From NCBI GenBank assembly GCA_014529385.2, contig CM043952.1, positions 71,888,799-71,952,798 on the forward strand: a stretch of 64,000 nt of DNA, in the 5' to 3' direction. The translations under genes and the position numbers were made by a program. Origin of the DNA: Adiantum capillus-veneris (lineage: Eukaryota; Streptophyta; Polypodiopsida; Polypodiales; Pteridaceae). Position 1 is the stretch's first letter, and each line of letters starts with the position of its first letter. The notes beneath the pieces were generated by a model, which saw only the letters and a list, made by a program, of their open reading frames with translations, had not been told where the DNA came from and ran no database searches. Below, in pieces: positions 35,079-46,671 of this stretch.

Positions 35079-36474
35079 CTACATTCTAGCACCTGGCAGC
35101 GGAGGTTGTTGTCCTAAGACAAGTTGTGTCCTTAAAACTCCTACTGGTCCTGGCGCATTCCCCGTAATGTATCTAGGTGGAGTAGGTGCTTCGGGAACAG
35201 GTTGTACATACCTCTCCCTAGAATTTCCCATGCTATAATAGCACTCTTTCCCCGTATGGTTCGTCCATTTTCTCTCAATTTCACACCACTTCGGCTCTCC
35301 CGAATCAGACCTTACAAGAGGAATCAACCTCTTGACCAAGTCGTCGATAAGCTTTTCTTGATCAATAGGTGCCGTTGGCTTGGCAATGGACTCACTTATC
35401 TGTGAAACACTGTGCTGAGAGGATGTGTCATCTCCTTGACTCTTTAAGTCCTTTTCTTTGTATGCCTCACAGTTATCCACTAGATAAAGAGCTTCTTTGA
35501 TCAACTCGTTTAGCGTCATCCTCCTTATCATGCAGATCCTTCTGAAGGCCCGCATGTCTCATTCCCTGGATAAAGATCAGCATCAGTCGTGCTTGCCTAG
35601 GTAATTCCGCTCTCGGGCAGAGCTTAACATTTCTCTTGAGCCGTAATGATGCTTTGCGTACCGATTCATCCTCTTTCTGTTTGAATCTATGGATTTGCAA
35701 GACCGTGTTGTGAGCAATGCCTTTTGGCGAGAATTCTTCAATAAACTCCTCAAACATCTCATCTAGGGTCTCAAAATCCCATTTTTCCACCGAGTCGAAC
35801 CATGTAGCTGCATCATCTTTTAGAATCAATCCAAATCCCGCAAACTGTGTCGCAAAATCTGGAACTTCCTCTGCTCTAATCACTCTTCTAAAAGCCGCTA
35901 CGTGATCTCTCGGATCTTTATCTCCGGAGTCTTTTCTGTTTACCCATTTCTGGACTTGGGATGGTCTAACTCGTCGATTGTCTACAAGTCTAACCAGAGA
36001 CTCTCCCAATCCTTCTCTCGTTATCGCTCTTGAAGGGAATCCTGGTGGCTCTCTTCTTGGAATTCCTATAGGAATTCTCGTGTTTGGTGGAGGCATTTGT
36101 GGTCCTTCATTGACCAAATATCCACCTCTTTCTAGTACATTCTGTGGATTTGTGCTTTCTACAACTCTGTATTCTTGTCCATACTTCTCGACAACTATAG
36201 ATCTCCATTGACAGCCGACTCCGTATGTGTAGACATATAAGAGCTTGTAATCATTTATCTCTTCTAGGTATGGATCTGAGCACCTATAAAGATTGACCTC
36301 ATTGTCGTCAATATATCTATATAGTCCTTCACTCTCATGACCAATCATCCAAACTCTCTCAACAAGATGGGTCTTTATCAATTGCAAGTTTGGAAGATCC
36401 ATTGTGGGAGGATATTCCTCTATCGTCGGGATCTCCAAGCTTGTGTAAGCTGCGTTTGAATCTAGGGTAGACAT
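35079..36474 (-). pseudogene. gag: Element 3 gag
   Basis: Starts at ATG 36474 (MSTLDSNAAY). The conserved N-terminal domain (HESEGLYRYI, CSDPYLEE, YGQEYRVVE) occupies about residues 40-115. A proline-rich linker follows, then the Retrotrans_gag core (SQVQKWVNRK, DHVAAFRRV, DDAATWFDSVE, EEFSPKGIAHNTVLQIHRF). This copy is intact across the point where element 1 has lost one base. It shifts frame itself at about 35510-35520, after LQKDLHD, and continues in frame 35555-35079 (LNELIKEALYLVDN) to TAG at 35079. Confidence 0.85.
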
Positions 36475-38667
36475 GATTTTTGGGCTTAAGAGCTTTTTCT
36501 TGGTTCAAGTAGACTTAGTCCACTGTGTTCAAGTTCTTTGGTTAGGGAAAAGTCGAAACTATGTCCAAAACCGCAACCGTTTCGTCACAATTCTCGCAAA
36601 TTGTCGCTTTTAGACACCCCTAACTTGCGGATGAATTTTGAGGCCTCAAACGATGTTTTTTTCAAAGTTGAACTAAATGGTGAACACTCCTATATGGTCA
36701 AAAGTACAATTGGACCCTAAAACTGGCCTAGAGACATGCTACGCGTAGGATGTCTATATGCTCAGAATTTAACAAAATTTGGTCCAGATACTCCTCTTAA
36801 GTCCAGCAACACAATGGTATGCTCATAATTTCATTTGGATTTAAAAATAACCTTGAGACATCCTATGCGTAAGATGTCTTTTTTCTCAGAATGACTTGAA
36901 ATTTTCACCCCAGCTTCTCCTTGATGTGTTGACCATAGTGGTGTGCTCATAAGTTGGTTTGGAGTCCTAAATCAAGCTGGAGACATCCTACGCGTAGGAT
37001 GTCTAACTGCTCAGATTTTGTCCAAACTTGCACTGTAGCTTCTCCTTGATGTGCTAAACTCACAGGTATTTTTACTTTTTTATTCTGACACCTATAGGTT
37101 GGTCAAATGCTCAAGAATCTGCTCCAAAAGCCTGATGTCTGTTCTAATGAATTCCTAAGTTAAATCAACTCCAAATTGGACCAAAATTGACTAGGAGGCT
37201 TGCCTAAGGCTATACAACACCCTGCTATGTCCACAGTTTGAATTTGGCCTCTAAATCATGCCTTAGACATCCTATGCGTAGGATGTCTAACTGCTCAGAA
37301 TTGCCCAAAATTTGAACCACAGACTCTCCTTAAGGTGCTGATCACTATGGTATGCTCAGAATTTTGTTTAGAGTCCAAAATCACACAGAAGACATACTAC
37401 GCGTAGGATGTCTTTTTGGCCTGTTTGACCCCAGACTTGACCCAAAGCTTCCCCTTGATGTCAGCAACCCAGTGGTATGCTTAGATTTTAATTTGGATGC
37501 CAAAAGACCCCAAAACTAGCTATTCTTGCCTTTTTCAGTCAAAAGTGCTAAAGTCCGCTCAATCTTCCTTTCACTGACCCAAATGAGATGAAATTTATCA
37601 CATGCACTCAATACAACATTTAGAACGTGCCTATGAAGTCACCCTATGGTTTGGTCTCAAAAATTATGCCTTGGGCACAATTTGGGTAGGATGTCTAGCA
37701 ATTCTCGTCTTTTGGCTTTGATCTGTCAAAATTTGGTCAATTTCCACTTTCCAGGTGAAAATAGGGTAAAACCTACCTTCTACACACACTGGTAACCTCA
37801 GATTTTCAAAATTTCCACCAGATCACCCTGTAGACACCCTACGCGTAGGATGTCTACTGCTGAATGTTTGAGACTGAAGTGTCCCTGATGCTTCCTTATG
37901 CTCTCAGCAAGTGCAAGTATGCTTCACAATTGCAAAAACATACAAAAATCACTCAATTTAAGCCTTTTCTGAAATTTTACGTTTTCTGACTCCGCCTTTT
38001 GGCTTTTGGTCAACAAAATTAGGAAAAAACACCCAAGTCAATATGTTACTAGGGTAAAACCTACCCTCTGAATCCACTGGTGCAGTCAGAATTTTCAAAT
38101 TTGGTCTCCAGAACCCCCTTGAGACATCCTACGCGTAGGATGTCTATCTTTACAGAATTGCAGGTTTTCTTCACAGAACCCTTGCAATTGCTCTTTTATA
38201 TGCACAGCATCAATCAAACATACAAAAATATCCACAAAAGCTTGTTTAATGCATTTTTACCCTCAAAAGTATACTTTTCCGTGATTTCAAATGCAATCAA
38301 GCACTTTAGCAAATAATTCAGTGATGAATAGCTCTAGATCATAATCGAATCACTTACCTAAAGCTACTCCTACAAATCATATGGGGTTTTGCATCTATGA
38401 GTAGAAAAACGCTTCACTGCCACACACGGACTAGTAAACGCTTTTATCACCTCACAAATCACTCGACCACCAACAACTACTCTAATCCATAGATCCTAAC
38501 TAAACCTATCTAGTCGCAGACCCTCGGCAAGACACACGCTTCCTGGCTATCCACTTGATTGCAGAATATCCTCTTCCGGATCCACTTAAGAAAAACACTT
38601 TCCTTAGCCGAAACTAAATCAAGCAACCATCACACGAGTGTTAATAGGAAACCTACTTAGGTCCTTG
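36475..38667 (-). repeat. Element 3 leader: repeats with 24-bp CGCG-centred palindromes
   Basis: Non-coding. Diverged tandem units of about 125 bp share words such as CTCCTTGATGT and ATGGTATGCTCA. Each centres on a palindrome made of AGACATCCTACG followed by its exact inverse. Copies start at 36732, 36856, 36981 (perfect), 37265, 37390, 37673 (right half only), 37832 and 38122 (perfect). Spacings are 124, 125, 284, 125, 283, 159 and 290 bp, mostly one or two units. Confidence 0.9.
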
Positions 38668-38669
38668 TG

Positions 38670-38687
38670 TCCCCGACAGCGGCGCCA
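38670..38687 (-). promoter_or_regulatory. Primer-binding site of element 3 (tRNA-Asp type)
   Basis: Minus strand TGGCGCCGCTGTCGGGGA, one base after the 5' LTR end CAACA. It is nearly complementary to the 3' end of plant tRNA-Asp(GUC), a known primer for Tat/Athila-type elements. Confidence 0.85.
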
Positions 38688-38688
38688 A

Positions 38689-39646
38689 TGTTGGACGGGA
38701 AGCGACTCACACACCCATGAAGTGCATGCAAACACTACCTAGATCAACATAATGTCAATCGAGGACACAGATGACACGATAGGCACACGGAGGAAATCTC
38801 TTAAGCTTGTCAGGCTGAGACCATCCTACACATACAACACTCTAGAAGGCCAACTAAACCACAATCAAGAACCTCACTGCTCTCAACTACACCACCTAGC
38901 CACATACACACATGCGGGAGGTAACTCACCTAGTCATGTCAGAATCATACGAAACTCAAGGAACACCATCCCCTCACTAGGATACACCTATCCCTAAGCT
39001 TCTACACTCTAAACCCTCACTCTAAACCCATCTGCGAAAAACGCGTAGGATGACCGAACAAAATTTTGAAAGTGCCCAAAACTGAAATTTATGAGTACCT
39101 ATGCGTAGCTTATGTCCCCACGATTCTATAGACTACTAGCACGCAGAAAAAAGACATCGTTTGATACACTTACGGACACAAATAGCTTGTAGATGCATCG
39201 ACGTGTGCGCTTTGTCTCGCGTGGAATGCTTGGCGTTGTCGCGTAGCTCTCCTAGAGCCTACAACAATGGTGCAGTCGGATCTCCAATGTGTTGAGCGAG
39301 CCGGGCGTAGCGAAAGGATGAAGCTCACACTCACTCTCTTTCTCTCTCACACATAGTAGAGAGTAGCGCTAAAGTTTGATTATGATTAAAAGTCCTTTTA
39401 CAAAATGACCTAGGTACCTTATATACTAAGGCTACCTTAGGTTTAACCAAAAATGGGGTTGAAAGGGTCAAATGGCTTTGTATTTACAATCTGGAAGTGC
39501 CATTGCACCCCGGCTTCTGAAACTAGAATAACTACTCATTACAAATGACGTTTATAGCCATAATCCGCAGCATTTCATAACTCGCAAAATATAAGACTTT
39601 GGTACAAAACATGAGTTATGTTGTGTTGTTGACCCAGCGGTCAACA
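38689..39646 (-). repeat. 5' LTR of element 3
   Basis: 958 bp, the partner of 28463-29420 with about 30 substitutions and no length change. Confidence 0.95.
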
Positions 39647-39651
39647 CTAGT
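39647..39651. repeat. Target site duplication CTAGT, right of element 3
   Basis: CTAGT directly after TCAACA of the LTR, identical to 28458-28462. Confidence 0.9.
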
Positions 39652-40028
39652 CGAACACATGTACATGCCCGTATAGGGTATCGGGGCATTGGATATGGTT
39701 TTAGGTGGCTTATTTTGGTTCTAGATAATGTGTTTGTGGGTAGAATTGTTAGGGATATTTTGAGTGGTGGTGAGTGAGGTGAGGAATTTAAGTAAATTCC
39801 TTGTATTGTGTTGAGTTTTCTCGATGTGTGAGTGTGTGCACGACATCTTTTGCTCCATCATCCTTTGGCGATCCCGCTTGGGAGCGGAAATTTGCCGGTC
39901 GTTCACCCAAGTGGAGCGGTTTTGTTGTGAAGTTCGAGCTTCATTGAATAAAAGTGGTGGTTTGGTTGAGGTGCAAGACTTCAAATTTTGTGGAATTACT
40001 CACGCAAGGGAGAAGGGACTTCAAAGGG
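39652..40028 (+). other. Leader of element 4
   Basis: Non-coding, between the element 3 target site and the element 4 gag ATG. TTTGGCGATCCCGCTTGGGAGCGG near 39865 could be the end of an LTR or a leader, but I see no clear primer site and no LTR copy. Element 3 appears to have landed in or near this 5' region. Confidence 0.35.
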
Positions 40029-41172
40029 ATGGCATATAGTCGTCCAGTGTTTACAAGGAAGGAGGATGTGAAGGACTGGATTGCGGACTTCGAATGGCAT
40101 ACGCTTGGTATGCACATTGTGAATGATGAAGCAAAGCTTCATGTATTTCCTCTCGCACTCAAAGGAGAAGCTCGGGAGTGGTTTGAAGGTTTAGAGGAAG
40201 ACAAAAAGCAAACATGGGAGCAGGTGAAGTTGCCAATTTTTGACAGGTTTGGGAAGAAACTAACCGCAACAGAAGCGACGACAAAATTGAGAGGTTTGCA
40301 GCAAGATGTTCATGCTAACTTTAAAGACTTTTTGCAACACTTCAAAGGACTTTGGGTTCAATTAGAGGCGGCATCCCAAGTACCTCTAGGGGATTTCTTT
40401 AAAGTACGTCAGTTTATGGATTGTCTCCATCCAAGTGTAAGGGAGAAGGTCGATCAAGAGGAGCCTGCTACATTTAAAAGAGCTGTGGAAATTGCCAAGG
40501 CCAAGAGAAAGAAGATCAAGAGAAGGTGGGAGCAAGGACTGACACATAGTAAGCCAGTTGTGGTGCAACCAATGGTCCCTGTGACAATGGATGATAGAGT
40601 GGAGCGAGTGGTTCAAGGTCCAGATCCCGTTACGGCCCGGGTTTTGCATGATCTTGCTGATCATTTGCAAGAATTAAGAATTAACATAATGAATAGGAAC
40701 CAAAGAGAGGAGAGGCCAGCTGGGATATGCAGGGGACGAAGGCTACAAGGTAGATGCTACAATTGTGATGAAGAGGGTCATTATGCCCCTGATTGTCCTG
40801 AACCACCAAGGGAGAGAGGAGGGATATACCCCCTATATGGACATGGTCGAGTAAGAATAGAAGAGAATCATCAAGAGTGGGCACTAGAAGCACCGCCGCC
40901 ACAACAACCACCACAATTGTTGCCTGGAAATGGAGAAGGTAGGGCTGTCAACATCATTACCCTTGAGCATCAAGATGTGGATGTTTTGGCCAATAAGAGA
41001 GCTAGGCATGATAGGGAGAAAGAGACAGAAGAAGAGAGGGAAACAAAAGGCTAAGGTAGAAGACAAACCAGAAAGTAGCAAGAGGCAGCGAAGAAGGAAA
41101 ATTGGTCCAAAGCACTACCTCCTTGGCCAAGGTGTTGAAGACTATGATATTGTCAACGACATACGAAATTAA
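40029..41172 (+). pseudogene. gag: Ty3/gypsy element 4 gag
   Basis: Start MAYSRPVFTRKED at 40029, preferred over the upstream in-frame ATG at 39954 because it begins the recognisable gag. Retrotrans_gag core: LHVFPLALKGEAREWFEGL ... TWEQVKLPIFDRF. The nucleocapsid knuckle CYNCDEEGHYAPDC is canonical C-X2-C-X4-H-X4-C. The frame ends at 41054, while the lysine-rich continuation (KVEDKPESSKRQRRRKIG ... YDIVNDIRN) is in the frame ending at 41172, so there is a frameshift at about 41030-41050. It differs clearly from element 1 gag and is of another lineage. Confidence 0.85.
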
Positions 41173-42192
41173 AAGGCAAATATATCTTTTGGTCAGTTGG
41201 TGGATTTGAACGCTAAATTGAGGAGGCAGTGGACCAAGTGTGTGAGTATGTGGCTTCCTTCCAAGAAGGAAAAGCGTCAAAGCATGGTGTCATCTTTGAG
41301 GGTTGGTCACCCAGTGGATATGGTGCCAATAGTTGAAGCTATGCTGGGAAAGAAGATGGAAGTGCAAGCATATGTGGATGGTGGTGTCCAGGTGTGTGTC
41401 ATGACTAAGGCTATCATGAAGGAAGCACACGTTAAGATGTCAGTGAATGCTTCGATCCATATGAGGATGGCCAACCACAAAAAGGCAAGGTGTCTTGGAA
41501 TAGCTGAAGATGTGAAGATAAAAGTCTTGGGGATTGAGTGCTTGGTTGATTGCTATGTGATGCAAGCGGGTGAGAATGCTTATCCGATCATTTTAGGGAG
41601 GCTATGGCTTATAACCCTTGGTGCTAAGCAGGATTGGGGCACAGGCCTGATCACCATCCCCAACAAAGAGAAAGGAAGGACCATTGTCTACAACATGAAG
41701 ACACACGAGAGCCGTACACAGCCCCTATTGGAGATGCAAGATACATATTCGACAGAAACTACGTCATACGATAGTGATGCATCGTCTACGACATCAGAAG
41801 AAAGTGTAGAGGAAGGATTGATGCAATTATGTCCAGATCTTTTCAGGATAACTGTTGAAAAAGAAGCATCAATGCATGATGTGAAGGTCAAGGAGGAGAA
41901 GGATAGTCCAAAAGCAATTGTAGAGCCTGCCAAAGTGAATGTAAGGAGCATGCTAGGAGAGGACTTGACAGAAAAAGAAATAAAGGAGTATGAAGACATG
42001 TTTACAGAGTTTCCAAAGGTATTCGCCACTGAATATACAGAGTTGCAAGGAGCTAAAGGAGTCGAGCATAGAATCAATCTAAAAGAAGGTGCCAAGCCAA
42101 AGGTTCAAAAGCTTAGGAGGTTGGGGGTCATTCATGAGAAGGCACTTCATGAAGAGGTGACGAAGCTTTTGGAAGCAGATTTCATCTTTTGA
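41173..42192 (+). pseudogene. Element 4 protease and RT approach
   Basis: Follows gag after a stop at 41170-41172 in the same frame (ISFGQLVDLNAKLRRQW). The protease site is VQAYVDGGVQVCVMT: D-G-G in place of D-S/T-G, as in some plant lineages. The C-terminal signature is IILGRLWLITLGAKQDWG. An acidic linker follows, then FTEFPKVFATEYTELQGAKGVEHRI and KLRRLGVIHEKALHEEVTKLLEADFIF at the RT threshold. TGA at 42190-42192 separates it from RT. Confidence 0.75.
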
Positions 42193-42202
42193 GTGGAGGA
42201 GT

Positions 42203-43635
42203 ATGAATGGGTCTCTCCAGTTGAACGGAAGATTTAGGATATGTGTTGATTTCAAACCTTTGAATGCTGCCACAAAAAGAAATCATTATCCACTACCCTT
42301 CCTAGATGAAATCCTCAATCAGGTTGCCGGTCATGAACGTTACTCAATCATGGATGGATTTTCTGGCTACTTTCAGATCTTGATAGCGATTGAAGATCGA
42401 TTGAAGACGACCTTCATTACTCCCTGGGGTTGTTTTGCCTACAAAAGAATGCCTTTTGGGCTGGTTAATGCATATGCTACCTTCCAAGGATGGATGAATA
42501 GAGTGTTTGGTCCCTACTTGGGTAAGTTCATTTGTGTATTCATGGATGACATTGGGTGTTATAGCTCAAGGGTCACACATTTGGAGAAGCTGAGGTTGAG
42601 TTTTGAAAGGCTTCAACAAGAGGGTGGGCAACTCAACCCAAAGAAGTGTAAATTTGCTCATGCCAGAGTCCATTTTCTAGGACATGTGGTTTCCCAAAAT
42701 GGAATAGAAGCTGACCCAGAGAAATTTAAGGCTTTATTGCTTATGGATCCGCCGAAAAACACAAAGGATTTGGCATCATTTGTGTATAAGCTCAGGTACT
42801 TGTCACGTTTTTTCTGGATGCTATGTCAGTATGTGTATCCTCTCCAGAAACTGAGTCAAAGAGTTCAAGGGTTTGAATGGAATGAAGACATGCAACAGGC
42901 TTTTGATGGCATCAAGGAGGTATTGTGTGCTTTACCAACAGTGAGTCCTCCTGACTTGCAGTCGATTTTCTATGTATCTATTAGTGTGGGGTCAGTAGCT
43001 TTTGGGTCGGTTCTCTTACAAAAGCAAGGAAGGAACTTCAAGCCAGTTTATTTTGAGAGCAAGATGAAGAATGTAAGCGAGTTCTCCTACACAGAAATGG
43101 AACAGTGGGTATCTGCCTTGGTTCTTGCATGTCGAAGGTTCAAAACCTATTTGTTGCCCCAAAAGTTCTATGTGCTCACCACATCGAATCTTTTGCCGGA
43201 TGTAGTACAACATTTGAAGCCTAGCAAGCACATTTTAAAGTGGACTTTGGAGCTTCAAGAGTATGAGTTTGAGTTTAAAGTGGATCATTCTGTTAAAGCT
43301 CACTTGGCAGACATAGTGGTACATAAGGGGGGCGAGCTACCATCTTACCCAAGGGTGGACAAGGATGATCATGAAGAGGAAGTAGATATTACAGATGCAT
43401 ATACAATGATGTTTGATGGTGCATACAGGAAAGTACTTCAAAAGGCAAGTGGTGGGGTAGTCATTAAGAACCCAAAAGGCGATGTAATTTTTTCTAGAGT
43501 TTACGATATTGATGAAGCTGAAAGCAACAATGAGGCCGAGTATCTCACGCTTTTCCTTGGGTTGAAGCAGTGTGTTGAGTTTGTATTGAAGAGGTTCATT
43601 GCAAAAGGGGATGCGTTGCTAGTCATGAATCAGTA
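42203..43635 (+). pseudogene. pol: Element 4 RT, RNase H and second archaeal-type RNase H
   Basis: RT motifs: GRFRICVDFKPLNAATKR, MDGFSGYFQI, MPFGLVNAYATFQGWM and FMDD at 113-116. The first RNase H has lost its first acid (FYVSISVGSVAFG, S259 where D is expected). A second RNase H follows with MMFDGAYRK (D405), NNEAEY (E444) and AKGDALLVMNQ (D470), ending before the last acid. A dead retroviral-type RNase H followed by an archaeal-type one is the known layout of Tat-lineage elements. Sequence similarity stops at 43635, where element 5 joins. The apparent last residues of the frame are antisense element 5. Confidence 0.85.
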
Positions 43636-44150
43636 CCGTAGTCTTAGTGGGAATGAATCGACCCATCTTTGTGAGACGGTCTACAATTACCCAAATGGCA
43701 TCATGGCCACGATTTGTAGTAGGTAGTCCTACTACAAAATCCATAGAGATACTCTCCCACTTACCTTGTGGAATCTCTAAAGGATGTAAAAGGCCACCTA
43801 CCTTGAGGTGCTCTGCCTTATTAACTTGGCACTGTTGGCAGTTTAGTACGTACTCTTGAACATCATGATGTAAGCCCGGCCAATAAAATTGCCGTCGAAC
43901 AAAGGCATACGTCTTACGGATACTTGGATGACGAGCACTTGGACTATCGTGACACTCAAATAAGATTTGACGCCTAGTGTCTGAGTCCTTTGGCACACAT
44001 ACTCTACCTTTGTGGAGTAAGTAGCCATCATCAATGGAAAAATTCTTCCATCGCTTAAGCTCTTCTTGAGTAGGGGTGGAGCTCTATGTGTTGGAGTTTC
44101 TATCTGCGCGTGCAGAGACATGTTGATCTGGCTGTTCAGAGACATGTGAG
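43636..44150 (-). pseudogene. int: Element 5 integrase, N-terminal half
   Basis: Minus strand. H2C2 module in CHDSPSARHPSIRKTYAFVRRQFYWP ... NCQQCQVNK, then the first catalytic aspartate in WESISMDFVVGLP and VDRLTKMGRFIPTKTTV. The match ends at 43636, before the second D and the E, so the core is cut. The sequence beyond is element 4. Confidence 0.8.
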
Positions 44151-44179
44151 TGTGAGGGATCCCTTTTTAAAACTGCACT

Positions 44180-44948
44180 CTACACTTTAGAATATGAGTG
44201 ATCTTGTGCACACTTGCCATGTAATGACTCCAAAATTCCACTCTTTAGTTTCGTGAAAGCAAGTGAATTAATATGAGGCATCCGACTTAGTGCATCCGCT
44301 ACTACATTATATCGCCCCTTGCGATATCGTAGCTTACAATCATAATCTTGAAGGATTTCTGCCCTTCTAGCTTTACGGCCCTTCAGGTCTGTTTGAGTAG
44401 TAAACCATTTGATACTCTCATGGTCAAAAACTACTTCAAACTCGGCACCATATAAATAGTGTCGCCACTTTCGTAAAGCGTGAATTATGGCATAGAGCTC
44501 TCTCTCATAGACAGAATAATTTTGTTGAGCTCTATCTAACTTTTTACTTTCAAAGACTATAGGTCTTCCCTCCTGGAGAAGTACCGCACAAATGGCTTTA
44601 TCACTAGCATCAGTCTCTACCACAAACGGCTTAAGTGGGTCGACGATTGCTAGGATGGGAGCAGTGGCTATAGCTACCTTGAGTTGTTCAAAACTGCATT
44701 TTTGGGCTTCTTCCCAAGAAAAGGTCTTACCTTTTGCTTTAAGTTGATCCGTCATAGGAACAGTGATTTTGGCATAGTCATAGATCTATTGTCGATAAAA
44801 TCCAACCATGCCTAAAAATATTTGAAGCTCCTCAACCGTGTTGGGATGTGGCCATCGAAGAATGGCAGCGACCTTGTCAGTGTCCATCTTGATGCCAGAA
44901 TAAGAGATCACATGATCGAGGTAATGTATCTCTGTTTTAAAGAAATCG
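44180..44948 (-). pseudogene. pol: Element 5 RT connection and RNase H
   Basis: Minus strand, one frame with stops at about 44949 and 44790. KTEIHYLDHVISYSGIKM, PHPNTVEELQIFLGMVGFYRQ then stop, IYDYAKITVPMTDQLK. RNase H: FVVETDASDKAICAVLLQEGRPIVFESKKL, NYSVYERELYAIIHALRKWRHYL, VVADALSRMPH, which is the chromovirus type. Confidence 0.85.
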
Positions 44949-44950
44949 CA

Positions 44951-46059
44951 CTAGCTTTGCTTAGTATACAACGCGTGAGCTCGTAGCTGTTCAAACACTA
45001 ATCGTAAGTGTTCTATGTATTCATCTTCAGTCTTACTGTAAATGAGAATATCATCAAGGAAAACCACAACAAATTTTCCAAGATAGGGACGTAAGACACT
45101 ATCCATGAGTGTCATAAATGTAGCTGGAGCATTGGTTAGACCAAAAGGCATAACCAAAAATTCAAAATGCCCAAACCGTGTTCTAAAGGCAGTTTTGGAG
45201 ATATCTTGCAGTAGGATACGTACCTGGTGGTATCCTGAATGAAGATTTATCTTTGTATAGTATCTTGCCCCATGGAGTTGATCAAACAACTCATCCACTC
45301 GAGGTAGAGGATACTTGTTCTTGATGGTTATCGCATTTAATCGCGATAATCTACACACGTGCGCATAGTACCATCTTTCTTTTTTACCAATAGAATTGGT
45401 GATGCCCAAGGCGAAGTGCTAGGTCTAATGAAACCACGAGCGAGGTAGTCAGCCAACTGACTCTCAACCTCCTTGGCTTCTTTAGCACTCATACGATAAG
45501 GTGGTTTACTCACCGGTTTAGTGCCTAGCAAGACATCTATGCCATGCTGCACATCACGTGTAGGGGGTAAACCCGGTGGTAAATCACTTGAGAACACATC
45601 ACTATACTCCGTGAGTAAGTGAGTCAGCTTTTGCCGTGCAAAAGGAGAAAGTAAACTAAAGTTATGCTGGGATGGAGAATCTTGTAATTCTTGTAATGTT
45701 TGTTTTACAGTAGTTGCACGTTGCTCTGTAGAATTAAATTTGAGAGCACTTTGCTCGTTAGATTTGTTAACACTTTGTTTATCAGTAAAATTCATTGCAC
45801 TTTGCATACCATTACTAGAATTCATTGCACTTTGCATACCGTTACTAGAATTCACTGCACTTTGCTCTTGAGAATTCACAAGATTTGGAGACAAGCAGTA
45901 ACACAAAAAGACTTCATCTATTAAATTTTCTTTCTGCAAAATAGAAAGCTCGGCTGTACATATAAATGGTGCAGATGGTATATTTTTCTCACCAAGCAAA
46001 AGTACATGTTTACCATTGGCCATAAAGGATAAGGAGTTGTGTTCATAACTGGTGTGCAA
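44951..46059 (-). pseudogene. pol: Element 5 RT with upstream minisatellite-bearing linker
   Basis: Minus strand, two frames. 46059-45337 holds a linker, [55 protein letters not shown] frameshift at about 45345-45360 follows, then 45409-44951 holds [35 protein letters not shown] and catalytic FLDD. Polymerase of a chromovirus-type Ty3 element. The linker carries 30-bp repeats encoding MQSAMNSSNG. Confidence 0.88.
45775..45870 (-). repeat. 30-bp minisatellite in element 5 pol
   Basis: About three copies of a 30-bp unit (TTCATTGCACTTTGCATACC on the plus strand), encoding tandem QSAMNSSNGM between protease and RT. Confidence 0.8.
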
Positions 46060-46080
46060 TGTGTTTCCTAAACCATGCAG

Positions 46081-46671
46081 TCACTCCTGTCCTAAAACTA
46101 CATCAGCACGGTCCATGTTCATAACTTGGAAGTCAAGGGTCATCGTATGATTCTGAACAATAAGCTCAACCCCTTGAACTACCGTGTCCCATACTTCTTT
46201 ATCATTCCCAGACATCTGCTCCACCACATACTTGTGAGAGCAGGGAGTCTGTGTAAGCTTCAATTTCTTGACTAGCTTATAGTTCAAGAAGTTATGAGTT
46301 GCACCATCATCCACTAAAATACGAACACGTTGTCCGTTAATAGTGCCATGCATGCGAATCAAATCATGGGGGCCAAAGGTGGGCTGCCACATTGAAGCAG
46401 ACACACAACACTTGTGCTTTTCTTCCATATGAAGAACCTCTACAACACAATATTTAGGAGATGAATCTAATGTAAGGCATTGCACCGTGTGCATGGCCTT
46501 TTCTTTGCCTTGCAAAAGAGGACAATCTTTCTTGTTATGTTGGTCCGAAAGACATCTAAAACACAAATTGTGTTTCTTTGCACGCTCAAAATCAGCAGTG
46601 TTGAGAGACCCATGCGGAGTATCTCGTGATTGCTTAGGCTTCTTAGCCTCTTGTGGGCGTGGAGAGGTAGA
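46081..46671 (-). pseudogene. Element 5 nucleocapsid and protease
   Basis: Minus strand. The knuckle CFRCLSDQHNKKDC is canonical. Protease GQRVRILVDDGATHNFLNYKL has DDG where DSG/DTG is usual (46303-46320). The segment ends DVVLGQE-stop at 46081-46083. The frame continues directly with LHGLGNTL, so TGG to TGA at the conserved tryptophan is likely. Confidence 0.8.

Larger units (their letters stand above)
28463..39646 (-). mobile_element. Element 3: complete non-autonomous Ty3/gypsy-type insertion, 11.2 kb
   Basis: Two 958-bp LTRs in direct orientation (28463-29420 and 38689-39646), equal in length and with about 30 substitutions by eye (about 97% identity). They are flanked by perfect CTAGT duplications. 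The element reads on the minus strand: 5' LTR on the right, tRNA-Asp-type primer site, a leader with repeated palindromes, gag, protease, W-motif tail, the segment shared with element 1, a helicase pseudogene fragment, polypurine tract and 3' LTR. RT, RNase H and integrase are absent, so it must have been mobilised by enzymes from a relative such as element 1. Confidence 0.95.

Noticed and set aside
36732-38145. CRISPR array
   Set aside because: The repeats are palindromes in diverged tandem units of a plant retroelement leader. Spacers are related to each other and there are no cas genes.
43619-43726. C-terminal extension of the element 4 polyprotein past 43635
   Set aside because: Those codons are the antisense of element 5 integrase and read through a rearrangement joint.
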